NCBI RefSeq assembly: GCF_051014685.1
Contig: NW_027478781.1
Location: forward strand, 124,001-188,000
Length of the DNA stretch: 64,000 nucleotides
Source of the DNA: Ptiloglossa arizonensis
Taxonomy: Eukaryota > Arthropoda > Insecta > Hymenoptera > Colletidae
Reading direction: 5' to 3'
Positions 33,567-46,400 of this stretch are shown here, piece by piece; position 1 is the stretch's first letter; every line of letters starts with the position of its first letter. The notes under the pieces were generated by a model. That model worked only from the letters and a program-made list of their open reading frames with translations. It was not told the DNA's origin and searched no databases. Made by a program: the position numbers and the translations under genes.

Positions 33567-34720
33567 CGTAGCTTCAAACTCCCATATCTCGCGAACGGAT
33601 TAACCTAACCCAAAAATTCCTATTGCATCTGAAAGTAGAAACTCGCCCGATTACAACGGTAAGTGTATTTTTTCCCTGGGCCATTCTGGTTAAGCGTTTG
33701 GAGCCGCAGAATTGCGAAAAATTTTTTGCCTTCTCATTCATTTCTTGGCTTCAAACTCTCATATCTCGCGAACGGATTGACCTAACCCAAAAATTCCTAT
33801 TGCATCTGAAAGTAGATACTCGCCCGATTACAGCGGTATGTTTATTTTTTCCCTAGGCCATACTGGTTAAGCGTTTGGGGCAGCAGAATTGGGAAAATTT
33901 GTTGTTTTCTCAACCATTTCTTAGCTTCAAAGTCCCATATCTCGCGAGCGGATTGACCTAACCCAAAAATTCCTATTGCATCTGAAAGTAGAAACTCGCC
34001 CGATTACAACGGTGTGTGTATTTTTTCCCTAGGCCATTCTGGTTAAGCGTTTGGAGCAGCAGAAGTGCGAAAAATTTTTTGCCTTCTCAACCATTTCTTG
34101 GCTTCAAGCTCCCATATCTCGCGAACGGATTGACCTAACCCGAAAATTCCTATTGCATCTGAAAGTCGAAACTCGCCCGATTACAGCGGTATGTGTATTT
34201 TTTCCCAAGGCCATTCTGGTTAAGCGATTGGAGCAGCAGAAGTGCGAAAAATTTGTTGTCTTGTCAACCATTTCTTAGCTTCAAAGTCCCATAGCTCGAG
34301 AACGGATTGACCTAACCCAAAAATTCCTATTGTACCTGAAAGTAGAAACTCGTCCGATTACAACGGTATGGGTATTTTTTCCGTAGGCCATTCTGGTTAA
34401 ACGTTTGGAGCAGCAGAAGTGCGAAAAATTTGTTGTCTTCTCAACCATTTCTTAGCTTCAAAGTCCCATATCTCGCGAACGGATTGACCTAACCCAAAAA
34501 TTCCTATTGTAACTGAAAGTAGATACTCGCCCGATTAGAAAGGTATGTGTATTTTTTCCCTAGCCCATTCTGGTTAAGCGATTGGAGCAGCAGAAGTGCG
34601 AAAAATTTGTTGTCTTGTCAACCATTTCTTAGCATCAAAGTCCCATATCTCGCGAACGGATTGACCTAACCAAAAAATTCCTATTGCATCTGAATGTAGA
34701 AACTCGCCCGATTACATCGG
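33567..34720. repeat. Segment copied at 37,459-38,615 (offset about 3,892 bp)
   Basis: Shared markers are GGTAAGTG with CCCTGGGCC (33,658), GGAGCCGCAG, CTCATTCATTTC, GGTATGTTTATTTT, CTCGCGAGCGG and GGTGTGTG. A short stretch near 34,200-34,270 differs between the copies: CCCAAGG with GATTGG against CCCTAGG with GGTGAAGCGG. That suggests a patch of conversion. Beyond it the match resumes at ATAGCTCGAG (34,291 and 38,184). Confidence 0.7.
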
Positions 34721-35670
34721 TATGTGTATTTTTTCCCAGGCCATTCTGGTTAAGCGATTGGAGCAGCAGAAGTGCGAAAAATTTGTTGTCTTGTCAACCA
34801 TTTCTTAGTTTCAAAGTCCCATAGCTCGAGAACGGATTGACCTAACCCAAAAATTGCTATTGTACCTGAAAGTAGAAACTCGTCCGATTACAACGGTATG
34901 GGTATTTTTTGCCTAGGCCATTCTGGTTAAGCGTTTGGAGCAGCAGAAGTGCGAAAAATTTGTTGTCTTCTCAACCATTTCTTAGCTTCAAATTCCCATA
35001 TCTCGCGAACGGATTGACCTAACCCAAAGATTCCTATAGCATCCGAAAGTAGAAGCTCGCCCGATTACAACGGTATGTGAATTTTTTCCCTAGGCCATTC
35101 TGGTTAACCGTTTGGTGCAGCGGAATTGCGAAAAATTTTTTGCCTTCTCAACCATTTCTTGGCTTCAATATCCCATATCTCGCGAACGGATTGACCTAAC
35201 CAAAAAATTCCTATTGCATCTGAATGTAGAAACTCGCCCGATTACATCGGTATGAGTATTTTTTCCCAAGGCCATTATGGTTAAGCGATTGGAGCAGCAG
35301 AAGTGCGAAAAATTTGTTGTCTTGTCAACCATTTCTTAGCTTCAAAGTCCCATACCTCGAGAACGGATTGACCTAACCCAAAAATTGCTGTTGTACCTGA
35401 AAGTAGAAACTCGTCCGATTACAACGGTATGGGTATTTTTTCCGTCGGCCATTCTGTTTAAGCGTTTGGAGCAGCAGAAGTGCGAAAAATTTGTTGTCTT
35501 CTCAACCATTTCTTAGCTTCAAAGTCCCATATCTCGCGAACGGATTGACCTAACCCAAAAATTCCTATTGTAACTGAAAGTAGAAACTCGCCCGATTACA
35601 ACGGTATGTGTATTTTTTCCCAAGGCCATTCTGGTTATGCGATTGAAGCAGCAGAAGTGCGAAAAATTTG
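34721..35670. repeat. Segment copied at about 38,640-39,380 (offset 3,717 bp, 21 monomers)
   Basis: AAAGATTCCTATAGC is at 35,027 and 38,744, with AGAAGCTCG, GTATGTGAATTT, GGTTAACCG, GGTGCAGCGG and GGTATGAGT following in the same order in both places. The offset is exactly 21 x 177. CCCAGGCC near 34,736 has lost one base relative to CCCAAGGCC. Confidence 0.7.
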
Positions 35671-36927
35671 TTGTCTTGTCAACCATTTCTTAGCTTCAAA
35701 GTCCCATACCTCGAGAACGGATTGACCTAACCCAAAAATTGCTGTTGTACCTGAAAGTAGAAAATCGTCCGATTACAACGGTATGGGTATTTTTTCCGTC
35801 GGCCATTCTGTTTAAGCGTTTGGAGCAGCAGAAGTGCGAAAAATTTGTTATCTTCTCAACCATTTCTTAGCTTCAAAGTCCCATATCTCGCGAACGGATT
35901 GACTAACCCAAAAATTCCTATTGTAACTGAAAGTAGAAACTCGCCCGATTACAACGGTATGTGTATTTTTTCCCAAGGCCATTCTGGTTATGCGATTGAA
36001 GCAGCAGAAGTACGAAAAATTTGTTGTCTTGTCAACCATTTCTTAGCTTCAAAGTCCCATATCTCGCGAACGGATTGACCTAACCCAAAAATTCCTATTG
36101 TAACTGAAAGTAGAAACTCGCCCGATTACAGCGGTATGTGTATTTTTTCCCTAGGCCATTCTGGTTAAGCGTTTGGAGCAGCAGAAGTTCGAAAAATTTG
36201 TTGTCTTCTCAACCATTTCGTAGCTTCAAACTCCCATATCTCGCGAACGGATTGACCTAACCCAAAAATTCCTATTGCATCTGAAAGTCGAAACTCGCCC
36301 GATTACAACGGTATGTGTATTTTTTCCCTAGGCCATTCTGGTTAAGCGTTTGGTGCAGCGGAATTGCGAAAAATTTTTTGACTTCTCAACCATTTCTTGG
36401 CTTCAATCTCCCATATCTTGCTAACGGATTGACCTAACCAAAAAATTCCTATTGCATCTGAATGTAGAAACTCGCCCGATTACATCGGTATGTGTATTTT
36501 TTCCCAAGGCCATTCTGGTTAAGCGATTGGAGCAGCAGAAGTGCGAAAAATTTGTTGTCTTGTCAACCATTTCTTAGCTTCAAAGTCCCATATCTCGCGA
36601 ACGGATTGACCTAACCCAAAAATTCCTATTGTAATTGAAAGTAGAAACTCGCCCGATTAGAAGGGTATGTGTATTTTTTCCCTAGCCCATTCTGGTTAAG
36701 CGATTGGAGCAGCAGAAGTGCGAAAAATTTGTTGTCTTGTCAACCATTTCTTAGCTTCAAAGTCCCATATCTCGCGAACGGATTGACCTAACCCAAAAAT
36801 TCCTATTGTAACTTAAAAGTAGAAACTCGTCCGATTACAACGGTATGGGTATTTTTTCCCTAGGCCATTCTGGTTAAGCGTTTGGAGCAGCAGAAGTGCG
36901 AAAAATTTGTTGTCTTCTCAACCATTT
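35671..36927. repeat. 7-monomer segment, copy 2
   Basis: This is the counterpart of 32,310-33,566 at offset 3,361. It keeps the 1-bp deletion GATTGACTAACCC and the GCGATTGAAGCAG pair, and has GATTAGAAGGG where copy 1 has GATTAGAAAGG. Confidence 0.75.
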
Positions 36928-38924
36928 CTTAGCTTCAAATTCCCATATCTCGCGAACGGATTGACCTAACCCAAAGATTCCTATAGCATCTGAAAGTAGA
37001 AGCTCGCCCGATTACAACGGTATGTGAATTTTTCCCCTAGGCCATTCTGGTTAACCGTTTGGTGCAGCGGAATTGCGAAAAATTTTTTGCCTTCTCAACC
37101 ATTTCTTGGCTTCAATATCCCATATCTTGCGAACGGATTGACCTAACCAAAAAATTCCTATTGCATCTGAAAGTAGAAACTCGCCCGATTACAGCGGTAT
37201 GTGTATTTTTTCCCTAGGCCATTCTGGTTGAGCGTTTGGAGCAGCAGAATTGCGAAAAATTTGTTGCCTTCTCAACTATTTCGTGGCTTCAAACTCCCAT
37301 ATCTCGCGAACGGATTGACCTAACCCAAAAATTCCTATTGCATCTGAAAGTGGAAACTCGCCCGATTACAGCGGTATGTGTATTTTTTCCCGAGGCCATT
37401 CTGGTTAAGCGTTTGGAGCAGCAGAAGTGCGAAAAATTTGTTGTCTTCTCAACCATTTCGTAGCTTCAAACTCCCATATCTCGCGAACGGATTAACCTAA
37501 CCCAAAAATTCCTATTGCATCTGAAAGTAGAAACTCGCCCGATTACAACGGTAAGTGTATTTTTTCCCTGGGCCATTCTGGTTAAGCGTTTGGAGCCGCA
37601 GAATTGCGAAAAATTTTTTGCCTTCTCATTCATTTCTTGGCTTCAAACTCTCATATCTCGCGAACGGATTGACCTAACCCAAAAATTCCTATTGCATCTG
37701 AAAGTAGATACTCGCCCGATTACAGCGGTATGTTTATTTTTTCCCTAGGCCATACTGGTTAAGCGTTTGGGGCAGCAGAATTGCGAAAAATTTGTTGTTT
37801 TCTCAACCATTTCTTAGCTTCAAAGTCCCATATCTCGCGAGCGGATTGACCTAACCCAAAAATTCCTATTGCATCTGAAAGTAGAAACTCGCCCGATTAC
37901 AACGGTGTGTGTATTTTTTCCCTAGGCCATTCTGGTTAAGCGTTTGGAGCAGCAGAAGTGCGAAAAATTTTTTGCCTTCTCAACCATTTCTTGGCTTCAA
38001 GCTCCCATATCTCGCGAACGGATTGACCTAACCCAAAAATTCCTATTGCATCTGAAAGTCGAAACTCGCCCGATTACAGCGGTATGTGTATTTTTTCCCT
38101 AGGCCATTCTGGTTAAGCGTTTGGTGAAGCGGAATTGCGAAAAATTTTTTGACTTCTCAACCATTTCTTGGCTTCAAAGTCCCATAGCTCGAGAACGGAT
38201 TGACCTAACCCAAAAATTCCTATTGTACCTGAAAGTAGAAACTCGTCCGATTACAACGGTATGGGTATTTTTTCCGTAGGCCATTCTGGTTAAACGTTTG
38301 GAGCAGCAGAAGTGCGAAAAATTTGTTGTCTTCTCAACCATTTCTTAGCTTCAAAGTCCCATATCTCGCGAACGGATTGACCTAACCCAAAAATTCCTAT
38401 TGTAACTGAAAGTAGATACTCGCCCGATTAGAAAGGTATGTGTATTTTTTCCCTAGCCCATTCTGGTTAAGCGATTGGAGCAGCAGAAGTGCGAAAAATT
38501 TGTTGTCTTGTCAACCATTTCTTAGCATCAAAGTCCCATATCTCGCGAACGGATTGACCTAACCAAAAAATTCCTATTGCATCTGAATGTAGAAACTCGC
38601 CCGATTACATCGGAATGTGTATTTTTTCCCAAGGCCATTCTGGTTAAGCGATTGGAGCAGCAGAAGTGCGAAAAATTTGTTGTCTTGTCAACCATTTCTT
38701 AGCTTCAAATTCCCATATCTCGCGAACGGATTGACCTAACCCAAAGATTCCTATAGCATCCGAAAGTAGAAGCTCGCCCGATTACAACGGTATGTGAATT
38801 TTTTCCCTAGGCCATTCTGGTTAACCGTTTGGTGCAGCGGAATTGCGAAAAATTTTTTGCCTTCTCAACCATTTCTTGGCTTCAATATCCCATATCTCGC
38901 GAACGGATTGACCTAACCAAAAAA
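36928..38924. repeat. Copies of the 34.9-kb and 33.6-kb segments joined
   Basis: Bases 36,928-37,140 repeat the AAAGATTCCTATAGC and GGTTAACCG monomers, and then 37,459-38,615 repeats 33,567-34,720. Between them lies a GGTTGAGCG monomer with AACTATTTCGTGG. The order of segments differs from the first occurrence, so this is a reshuffled arrangement and not a simple tandem copy. Confidence 0.65.
38599..38615 (-). other. Second CENP-B-core-like match, single variant monomer
   Basis: The plus strand reads GCCCGATTACATCGGAA, whose complement fits CGGG and the central A exactly and has TCCG for TTCG, again 8 of 9. The ordinary form of this segment (monomer 58-74, ending CGGTA) matches only 7 of 9, which is expected often by chance. 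This copy differs by one T-to-A substitution. I list it because it sits 112 bp from the main site on the same strand, but give it low weight. Confidence 0.2.
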
Positions 38925-40357
38925 TTCCTATTGCATCTGAATGTAGAAACTCGCCCGATTACATCGGTATGAGTATTTTTTCCCAAGGCCATTCTGGTTA
39001 AGCGATTGGAGCAGCAGAAGTGCGAAAAATTTGTTGTCTTGTCAACCATTTCTTAGCTTCAAAGTCCCATACCTCGAGAACGGATTGACCTAACCCAAAA
39101 ATTGCTGTTGCACCTGAAAGTAGAAACTCGTCCGATTACAACGGTATGAGTATTTTTTCCGTCGGCCATTCTGTTTAAGCGTTTGGAGCAGCAGAAGTGC
39201 GAAAAATTTGTTGTCTTCTCAACCATTTCTTAGCTTCAAAGTCCCATATCTCGCGAACGGATTGACCTAACCCAAAAATTCCTATTGTAACTGAAAGTAG
39301 AAACTCGCCCGATTACAACGGTATGTGTATTTTTTCCCAAGGCCATTCTGGTTATGCGATTGAAGCAGCAGAAGTGCGAAAAATTTGTTGTCTTGTCAAC
39401 CATTTCTTAGCTTCAAAGTCCCATACCTCGAGAACGGATTGACCTAACCCAAAAATTGTTATTGTACCTGAAAGTAGAAACTCGTCCGATTACAACGGTA
39501 TGGGTATTTTTTCCGTCGGCCATTCTGGTTAAGCGTTTGGAGCAGCAGAAGTGCGAAAAATTTGTTGTCTTCTCAACCATTTCTTAGCTTCAAAGTCCCA
39601 TATCTCGCGAACGGATTGACCTAACCCAAAAATTCCTATTGCATCTGAATGTAGAAACTCGCCCGATTACATCGGTATGAGTATTTTTTCCCAAGGCCAT
39701 TCTGGTTAAGCGATTGGAGCAGCAGAAGTGCGAAAAATTTGTTGTCTTGTCAACCATTTCTTAGCTTCAAAGTCCCATACCTCGAGAACGGATTGACCTA
39801 ACCCAAAAATTGCTGTTGCACCTGAAAGTAGAAACTCGTCCGATTACAACGGTATGAGTATTTTTTCCGTCGGCCATTCTGTTTAAGCGTTTGGAGCAGC
39901 AGAAGTGCGAAAAATTTGTTGTCTTCTCAACCATTTCTTAGCTTCAAAGTCCCATATCTCGCGAACGGATTGACCTAACCCAAAAATTCCTATTGTAACT
40001 GAAAGTAGAAACTCGCCCGATTACAACGGTATGTGTATTTTTTCCCAAGGCCATTCTGGTTATGCGATTGAAGCAGCAGAAGTGCGAAAAATTTGTTGTC
40101 TTGTCAACCATTTCTTAGCTTCAAAGTCCCATACCTCGAGAACGGATTGACCTAACCCAAAAATTGTTATTGTACCTGAAAGTAGAAACTCGTCCGATTA
40201 CAACGGTATGGGTATTTTTTCCGTCGGCCATTCTGGTTAAGCGTTTGGAGCAGCAGAAGTGCGAAAAATTTGTTGTCTTCTCAACCATTTCTTAGCTTCA
40301 AAGTCCCATATCTCGCGAACGGATTGACCTAACCCAAAAATTCCTATTGCATCTGAA
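38925..40357. repeat. Tandem 4-monomer duplication (offset 708 bp) with alternating box types
   Basis: Bases 38,925-39,650 match 39,633-40,357. Shared private changes are GGTATGAGT (38,967 and 39,675), TTGCACCTG, GCGATTGAAGCAG (39,356 and 40,064) and AATTGTTATTG (39,456 and 40,164). I saw no difference. Box-lacking CCTCGAG monomers fall at 39,072, 39,426, 39,780 and 40,134, exactly 354 bp apart, with box-bearing monomers between. Confidence 0.85.
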
Positions 40358-42400
40358 AGTAGAAACTCGCGCGATTACAGCGGTATGTTTATTTTTTCCC
40401 TAGGCCATTCTGGTTAAGCGTTTGGGGCAGCAGAAGTGCGAAAAATTTGTTGTTTTCTCAACCATTTCTTAGCTTCAAAGTCCCATATCTCGCGAACGGA
40501 TTGACCTAACCCAAAAATTCCTATTGTAACTGAAAGTAGAAACTCGCCCGATTACAACGGTATGTGTATTTTTTCCCAAGGCCATTCTGGTTATGCGATT
40601 GAAGCAGCAGAAGTGCGAAAAATTTGTTGTCTTGTCAACCATTTCTTAGCTTCAAAGTCCCATACCTCGAGAACGGATTGACCTAACCCAAAAATTGCTA
40701 TTGTACCTGAAAGTAGAAACTCGTCCGATTACAACGGTATGGGTATTTTTTCCGTCGGCCATTCTGGTTAAGCGTTTGGAGCAGCAGAAGTGCGAAAAAT
40801 TTGTTGTCTTCTCAACCATTTCTTAGCTTCAAAGTCCCATATCTCGCGAACGGATTGACCTAACCCAAAAATTCCTATTGTAACTGAAAGTAGAAACTCG
40901 CCCGATTACAGCGGTATGTGTATTTTTTCCCTAGGCCATTCTGGTTAAGCGTTTGGAGCAGCAGAAGTGCGAAAAATTTGTTTTCTTCTCAACCATTTCT
41001 TGGCTTCAAACTCTCATATCTCGCGAACGGATTGACCTAACCCAAAAATTCCTATTGCATCTGAAAGTAGAAACTCGCGCGATTACAGCGGTATGTTTAT
41101 TTTTTCCCTAGGCCATTCTGGTTAAGCGTTTGGGGCAGCAGAAGTGCGAAAAATTTGTTGTTTTCTCAACCATTTCTTAGCTTCAAAGTCCCATATCTCG
41201 CGAGCGGATTGACCTAACCCAAAAATTCCAATTGCATCTGAAAGTAGAAACTCGCCCGATTGCAACGGTATGTGTATTTTTTCCCTAGGCCATTCTGGTT
41301 AAGCGTTTGGTGCAGCGGAATTGCGAAAAATTTTTTGACTTGTCAACCATTTCTTGGCTTCAATCTCCCATATCTTGCGAACGGATTGACATAACCAAAA
41401 AATTCCTATTGCATCTGAATGTAGAAACTCGCCCGATTACATCGGTATGTGTATTTTTTCCCAAGGCCATTCTGGTTAAGCGATTGGAGCAGCAGAAGCG
41501 CGAAAAATTTGTTGTCTTGTCAACCATTTCTTAGCTTCAAAGTCCCATACCTCGAGAAGGGATTGACCTGAACCAAAAATTGCTATTGTACCTGAAAGTA
41601 GAAACTCGTCCGATTACAACGGTATGCGTATTTTTTCCCTAGCCCATTCTGGTTAAGCGTTTGGAGCAGCAGAAGTGCGAAAAATTAGTTGTCTTCTCAA
41701 CCATTTCTTAGCTTCAAACTCCCATATCTCGCGAACGGATTGAACGAACCCAAAAATTCCTATTGCATCTGAAAGTAGAAACTCGCCCGATTACAACGGT
41801 ATGTGTATTTTTTCGCTAGGCCATTCTGGTTAAGCGTTTGGAGCAGCAGAATTGCGAAAAATTTTTTGCCTTCTCAACCATTTCTTTGCTTCAAACTCTC
41901 ATATCTCGCGAACGGATTGACCTAACCCAAAAATTCCCATTGCATCTGAAAGTAGAAACTCGCCCGATTACAGCGGTATGTGTATTTTTTCCCTAGGCCA
42001 TTCTGGTTATGCGTTTGGGGCAGCAGAAGTGCGAAAAATTTGTTGTCTTCTCAACCATTTCTTAGCTTCAAAGTCCCATATCTCGCGAACGGATTGACCT
42101 AACCAAAAAATTCCTATTGCATCTGAATGTAGAAACTCGCCCGATTACATCGGTATGTGTATTTTTTCCCAAGGCCATTCTGGTTAAGCGATTGGAGCAG
42201 CAGAATTGCGAAAAATTTGTTGTCTTGTCAACCATTTCTTAGTTTCAAAGTCCCATATCTCGCGAACGGATTGACCTAACCCAAAAATTCCTATTGTAAC
42301 TGAAAGTAGAAACTCGTCCGATTACAACCGTATGGGTATTTTTTCCCTAGGCCATTCTGGTTAAGCGTTTGGAGCAGCAGAAGTGCGAAAAATTTGTTGT
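40358..42400. repeat. Mosaic with 708- and 531-bp local copies
   Basis: CTCGCGCGATT occurs at 40,366 and 41,074, 708 bp apart, with GGTATGTTTATTTT after it in both. The GCGATTGAAGCAG and CCTCGAG pair of 40,064-40,134 recurs 531 bp later at about 40,595-40,665. The remainder mixes right-domain monomers: GGTGCAGCGG at 41,309, AGTTGTC with GAACGAACCC near 41,685-41,750, and ACATCGG/CCCAAGG near 42,146. Confidence 0.7.
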
Positions 42401-43920
42401 CTTCTCAACCTTTTCGTAGCTTCAAACTCCCATATCTCGCGAACGGATTAACCTAACCCAAAAATTCCTATTGCATCTGAAAGTAGAAACTCGCCCGATT
42501 ACAACGGTAAGTGTATTTTTTCCCTGGCCCATTCTGGTTAAGCGTTTGGAGCCGCAGAATTGCGAAAAATTTTTTGCCTTCTCATTCATTTCTTGGCTTC
42601 AAACTCTCATATCTCGCGAACGGATTGACCTAACCCAAAAATTCCTATTGCATCTGAAAGTAGAAACTCGCCCGATTACAGCGGTATGTTTATTTTTTCC
42701 CTAGGCCATTCTGGTTAAGCGTTTGGGGCAGCAGAAGTGCGAAAAATTTGTTGTTTTCTCAACCATTTCTTAGCTTCAAAGTCCCATATCTCGCGAGCGG
42801 ATTGACCTAACCCAAAAATTCCTATTGCATCTGAAAGTAGAAACTCGCCCGATTACAACGGTATGTGTATTTTGTCCCTAGGCCATTCTGGTTAAGCGTT
42901 TGGTGCAGCGGAATTGCGAAAAATTTTTTGACTTCTCAACCATTTCTTGGCTTCAATCTCCCATATCTTGCGAAGGGATTGACCTAACCAAAAAATTCCT
43001 ATTGCATCTGAAAGTAGAAACTCGCGCGATTACATCGGTATGTGTATTTTTTCCCAAGGCCATTCTGGTTAAGCGATTGGAGCAGCAGAAGTGCGAAAAA
43101 TTTGTTGTCTTGTCAACCATTTCTTAGTTTCAAAGTCCCATACCTAGAGAAGGGATTGACCTAACCCAAAAATTGCTATTGTACCTGAAAGTAGAAACTC
43201 GTCCGATTACAACGGTATGGGTATTTTTTCCGTAGGCCATTCTGGTTAAGCGTTTGGAGCAGCAGAAGTGCGAAAAATTTGTTGTCTTCTCAACCATTTC
43301 TTAGCTTCAAAGTCCCATATCTCGCGAACGGATTGACCTAACCCAAAAATTGCTATTGTACCTGATATTAGAAACTCTCCCGATTACATCGGTATGTGTA
43401 TTTTTTCGCTAGGCCATTCTGGATAAGCGTTTGGAGCAGCAGAATTGCGAAAAATTTTTTGCCTTCTCAACCATTTCTTGGCTTCAAACTCCCATATCTC
43501 GCGAACGGATTGACCTAACCCAAAAATTCCTATTGCGTCTGAAAGTACAAACTCGCACGATTACAACGGTATGTGTATTTTTTCCCTAGCCCATTCTGGT
43601 TAAGCGATTGGAGCAGCAGAAGTGCGAAAAATTTGTTGTCTCGTCAACCATTTCTTAGCTTCAAAGTCCCATATCTCGCGAACGGATTGACCTAACCCAA
43701 AAGTTCCTATTGTAACTGAAAGCAGAAACTCGTCCGATTACAACGGTATGGGCATTTTATCCCTGGGCCATTCTGGTTAAGCTTTTGGAGCAGCAGAAGT
43801 GCGAAAAATTTGTTGTCTTCTCAACCATTTCTTAGCTTCAAAGTCCCATATCTCGCGAACGGATTGTCCAAACCCAAAAATTCCTGCTGCGTCTGAAAGT
43901 AGAAACTCGCCCGATTACAA
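42401..43920. repeat. Third copy of the GGTAAGTG / GTTTATTTT segment
   Basis: At offset 4,956 bp (28 x 177) from 37,515 the same marker order recurs: GGTAAGTG, GGAGCCGCAG, CTCATTCATTTC, GTATGTTTATTTT and CTCGCGAGCGG, then GGTGCAGCGG. Later monomers include CCTAGAGAAGGG, a decayed CTCGAG site near 43,144, and GTCCAAACCC with CTGCGTCTG near 43,866, seen before at 30,593. Confidence 0.65.
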
Positions 43921-46400
43921 CTGTATGCGTATTTTTTCCCTAGGCCATTCTGGTTAAACGATTGGAGCAGCAGAAGTGCGAAAAATTTGTTATCTTCTCA
44001 ACCATTTCTTAGCTTCAAAGTCCCATATCTCGCGAACGGATTGACCTAACCCAAAAATTCCTATTGTAACTGAAAGTAGAAACTCGCCCGATTACAACGG
44101 TATGTGTATTTTTTCCCAAGGCCATTCTGGTTATGCGATTGAAGCAGCAGAAGTCCGAAAAATTTGTTGTCTTGTCAACTATTTCTTAGCTTCAAAGTCC
44201 CATATCTCGCGAACGGATTGACCTAACCCAAAAATTCCTATTGTAACTGAAAGTAGAAACTCGCCCGATTACAGCGGTATGTGTATTTTTTCCCTAGGCC
44301 ATTCTGGTTAAGCGTTTGGAGCAGCAGAAGTGCGAAAAATTTGTTGTCTTCTCGACCATTTCGTAGCTTCAAACTCCCATATCTCGCGAACGGATTGACC
44401 TAACCCAAAAATTCCTATTGTAGCTGAAAGTAGAAACTCGCCCGATTAGAAAGGTATGTGTATTTTTTCCCTAGCCCATTCTGGTTAAGCGATTGGAGCA
44501 GCAGAATTGCGAAAAATTTGTTGTCTTGTCAACCATTTCTTAGCATCAAAGTCCCATATCTCGCGAACGGATTGACCTAACCCAAAAATTCCTATTGTAA
44601 CTTAAAAGTAGAAACTCGCCCGATTACAACGGTATGTGTATTTTTTCACTAGCCCATTCTGGTTAAGCGATTGGAGCAGCAGAAGTGCGAAAAATTTGTT
44701 GTCTTGTCAACCATTTCTTAGCTTCAATCTCCCATATCTCGCGAACGGATTGACCTAACCCAAAAATTCCTATTGTAACTGAAAGTAGAAACTCGTCCGA
44801 TTACAATGGTATGGGTATTTTTTCCCAAGGCCATTCTGGTTAAGCGATTGGAGCAGCAGAAGTGCGAAAAATTTGTTGTCTTGTCAACCATTTCTTAGCT
44901 TCAAAGTCCCATACCTCGAGAACGGATTGACATAACCCAAAAATTGCTATTGTACCTGAAATTAGAAACTCGTCCGATTACAACGGTATGGGTATTTTTT
45001 CCGTAGGCCATTCTGGTTAAGCGTTTGGAGCAGCAGAAGTGCGAAAAATTTGTTGTCTTCTCAACCATTTCTTAGCTTCAAAGTCCCATATCTCGCGAAC
45101 GGATTGACCTAACCCAAAAATTCCTATTGTAACTGAAAGTAGAAACTCGCCCGATTAGAAAGGTATGTGTATTTTTTCCCTAGCCCATTCTGGTTAAGCG
45201 ATTGGAGCAGCAGAAGTGCGAAAAATTTGTTGTCTTGTCAACCATTTCTTAGCTTCAAAGTCCCATATCTCGCGAACGGATTGACCTAACCCAAAAATTC
45301 CTATTGTAACTTAAAAGTAGAAACTCGTCCGATTACAACGGTATGGGTATTTTTTCCCTAGGCCATTCTGGTTAAGCGTTTGGAGCAGCAGAAGTGCGAA
45401 AAATTGGTTGTCTTCTCAACCATTTCTTAGCTTCAAATTCCCATATCTCGCGAACGGATTGACCTAACCCAAAAATTCCTATTGCATCTGAAAGTGGAAA
45501 CTCGTCCGATTTCAACGGTATGGGTATTTTTTCCCTAGGCCATTCTGGTTAAGCGTTTGGAGCAGCAGAAGTGCGAAAAATTTGTTATCTTCTCAACCAT
45601 TGCTTGGCTTCAATATCCCATATCTTGCGAACGGATTGACCTAACCAAAAAATTCCTATTGCATCTGAAAGTAGAAACTCGCCCGATTACAGCGGTATGT
45701 GTATTTTTCCCCTAGGCCATTCTGGTTGAGCGTTTGGAGCAGCAGAATTGCGAAAAATTTGTTGCCTTCTCAACTATTTCGTGGCTTCAAACTCCCATAT
45801 CTCGCGAACGGATTGACCTAACCCAAAAATTCCTATTGCACCTGAAAGTAGAAACTCGCCCGATTACAACGGTATGTGTATTTTTTCCCTAGGCCATTCT
45901 GGTTAAGCGATTGGAGCAGCAGAAGTGCGAAAAATTTTTTGCCTTCTCAACCATTTCTTGGCTTCAAACTCCCATATCTCGCGAACGGATTGACCTAACC
46001 CAAAAATTCCTATTGCATCTGAAAGTGGAAACTCGTCCGATTTCAACGGTATGGGTATTTTTTCCCTAGGCCATTCTGGTTAAGCGTTTGGAGCAGCAGA
46101 AGTGCGAAAAATTTGTTGTCTTCTCAACCATTTCTTAGCTTCAAAGTCCCATATCTCGCGAACGGATTGACCTAACCAAAAAATGCCTATTGTAACTGAA
46201 AGTAGAAACTCGCCCGATTACAACGGTATGTGTATTTTTTCACTAGCCCATTCTGGTTAAGCGATTGGAGCAGCAGAAGTGCGAAAAATTTGTTGTCTTG
46301 CCAACCATTTCTTAGCTTCAATCTCCCATATCTCGCGAACGAATTGACCTAACCCAAAAATTCCTATTGTAACTGAAAGTAGAAACTCGTCCGATTACAA
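43921..46400. repeat. Mosaic including a segment later copied at 51.5-52.6 kb
   Basis: From about 44,820 to 45,890 the markers CCCAAGG, CCTCGAG, GAAATTAG, GATTAGAAAGG, TAACTTAAAAGTAG, GATTTCAACGG and CCATTGCTTGGC (45,597) appear in the order found again at 51,540-52,640 (offset about 6,731 bp) and 52,960-54,070. TAACTTAAAAG has one base more than TAACTGAAAG and gives 178-bp monomers. Confidence 0.65.
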
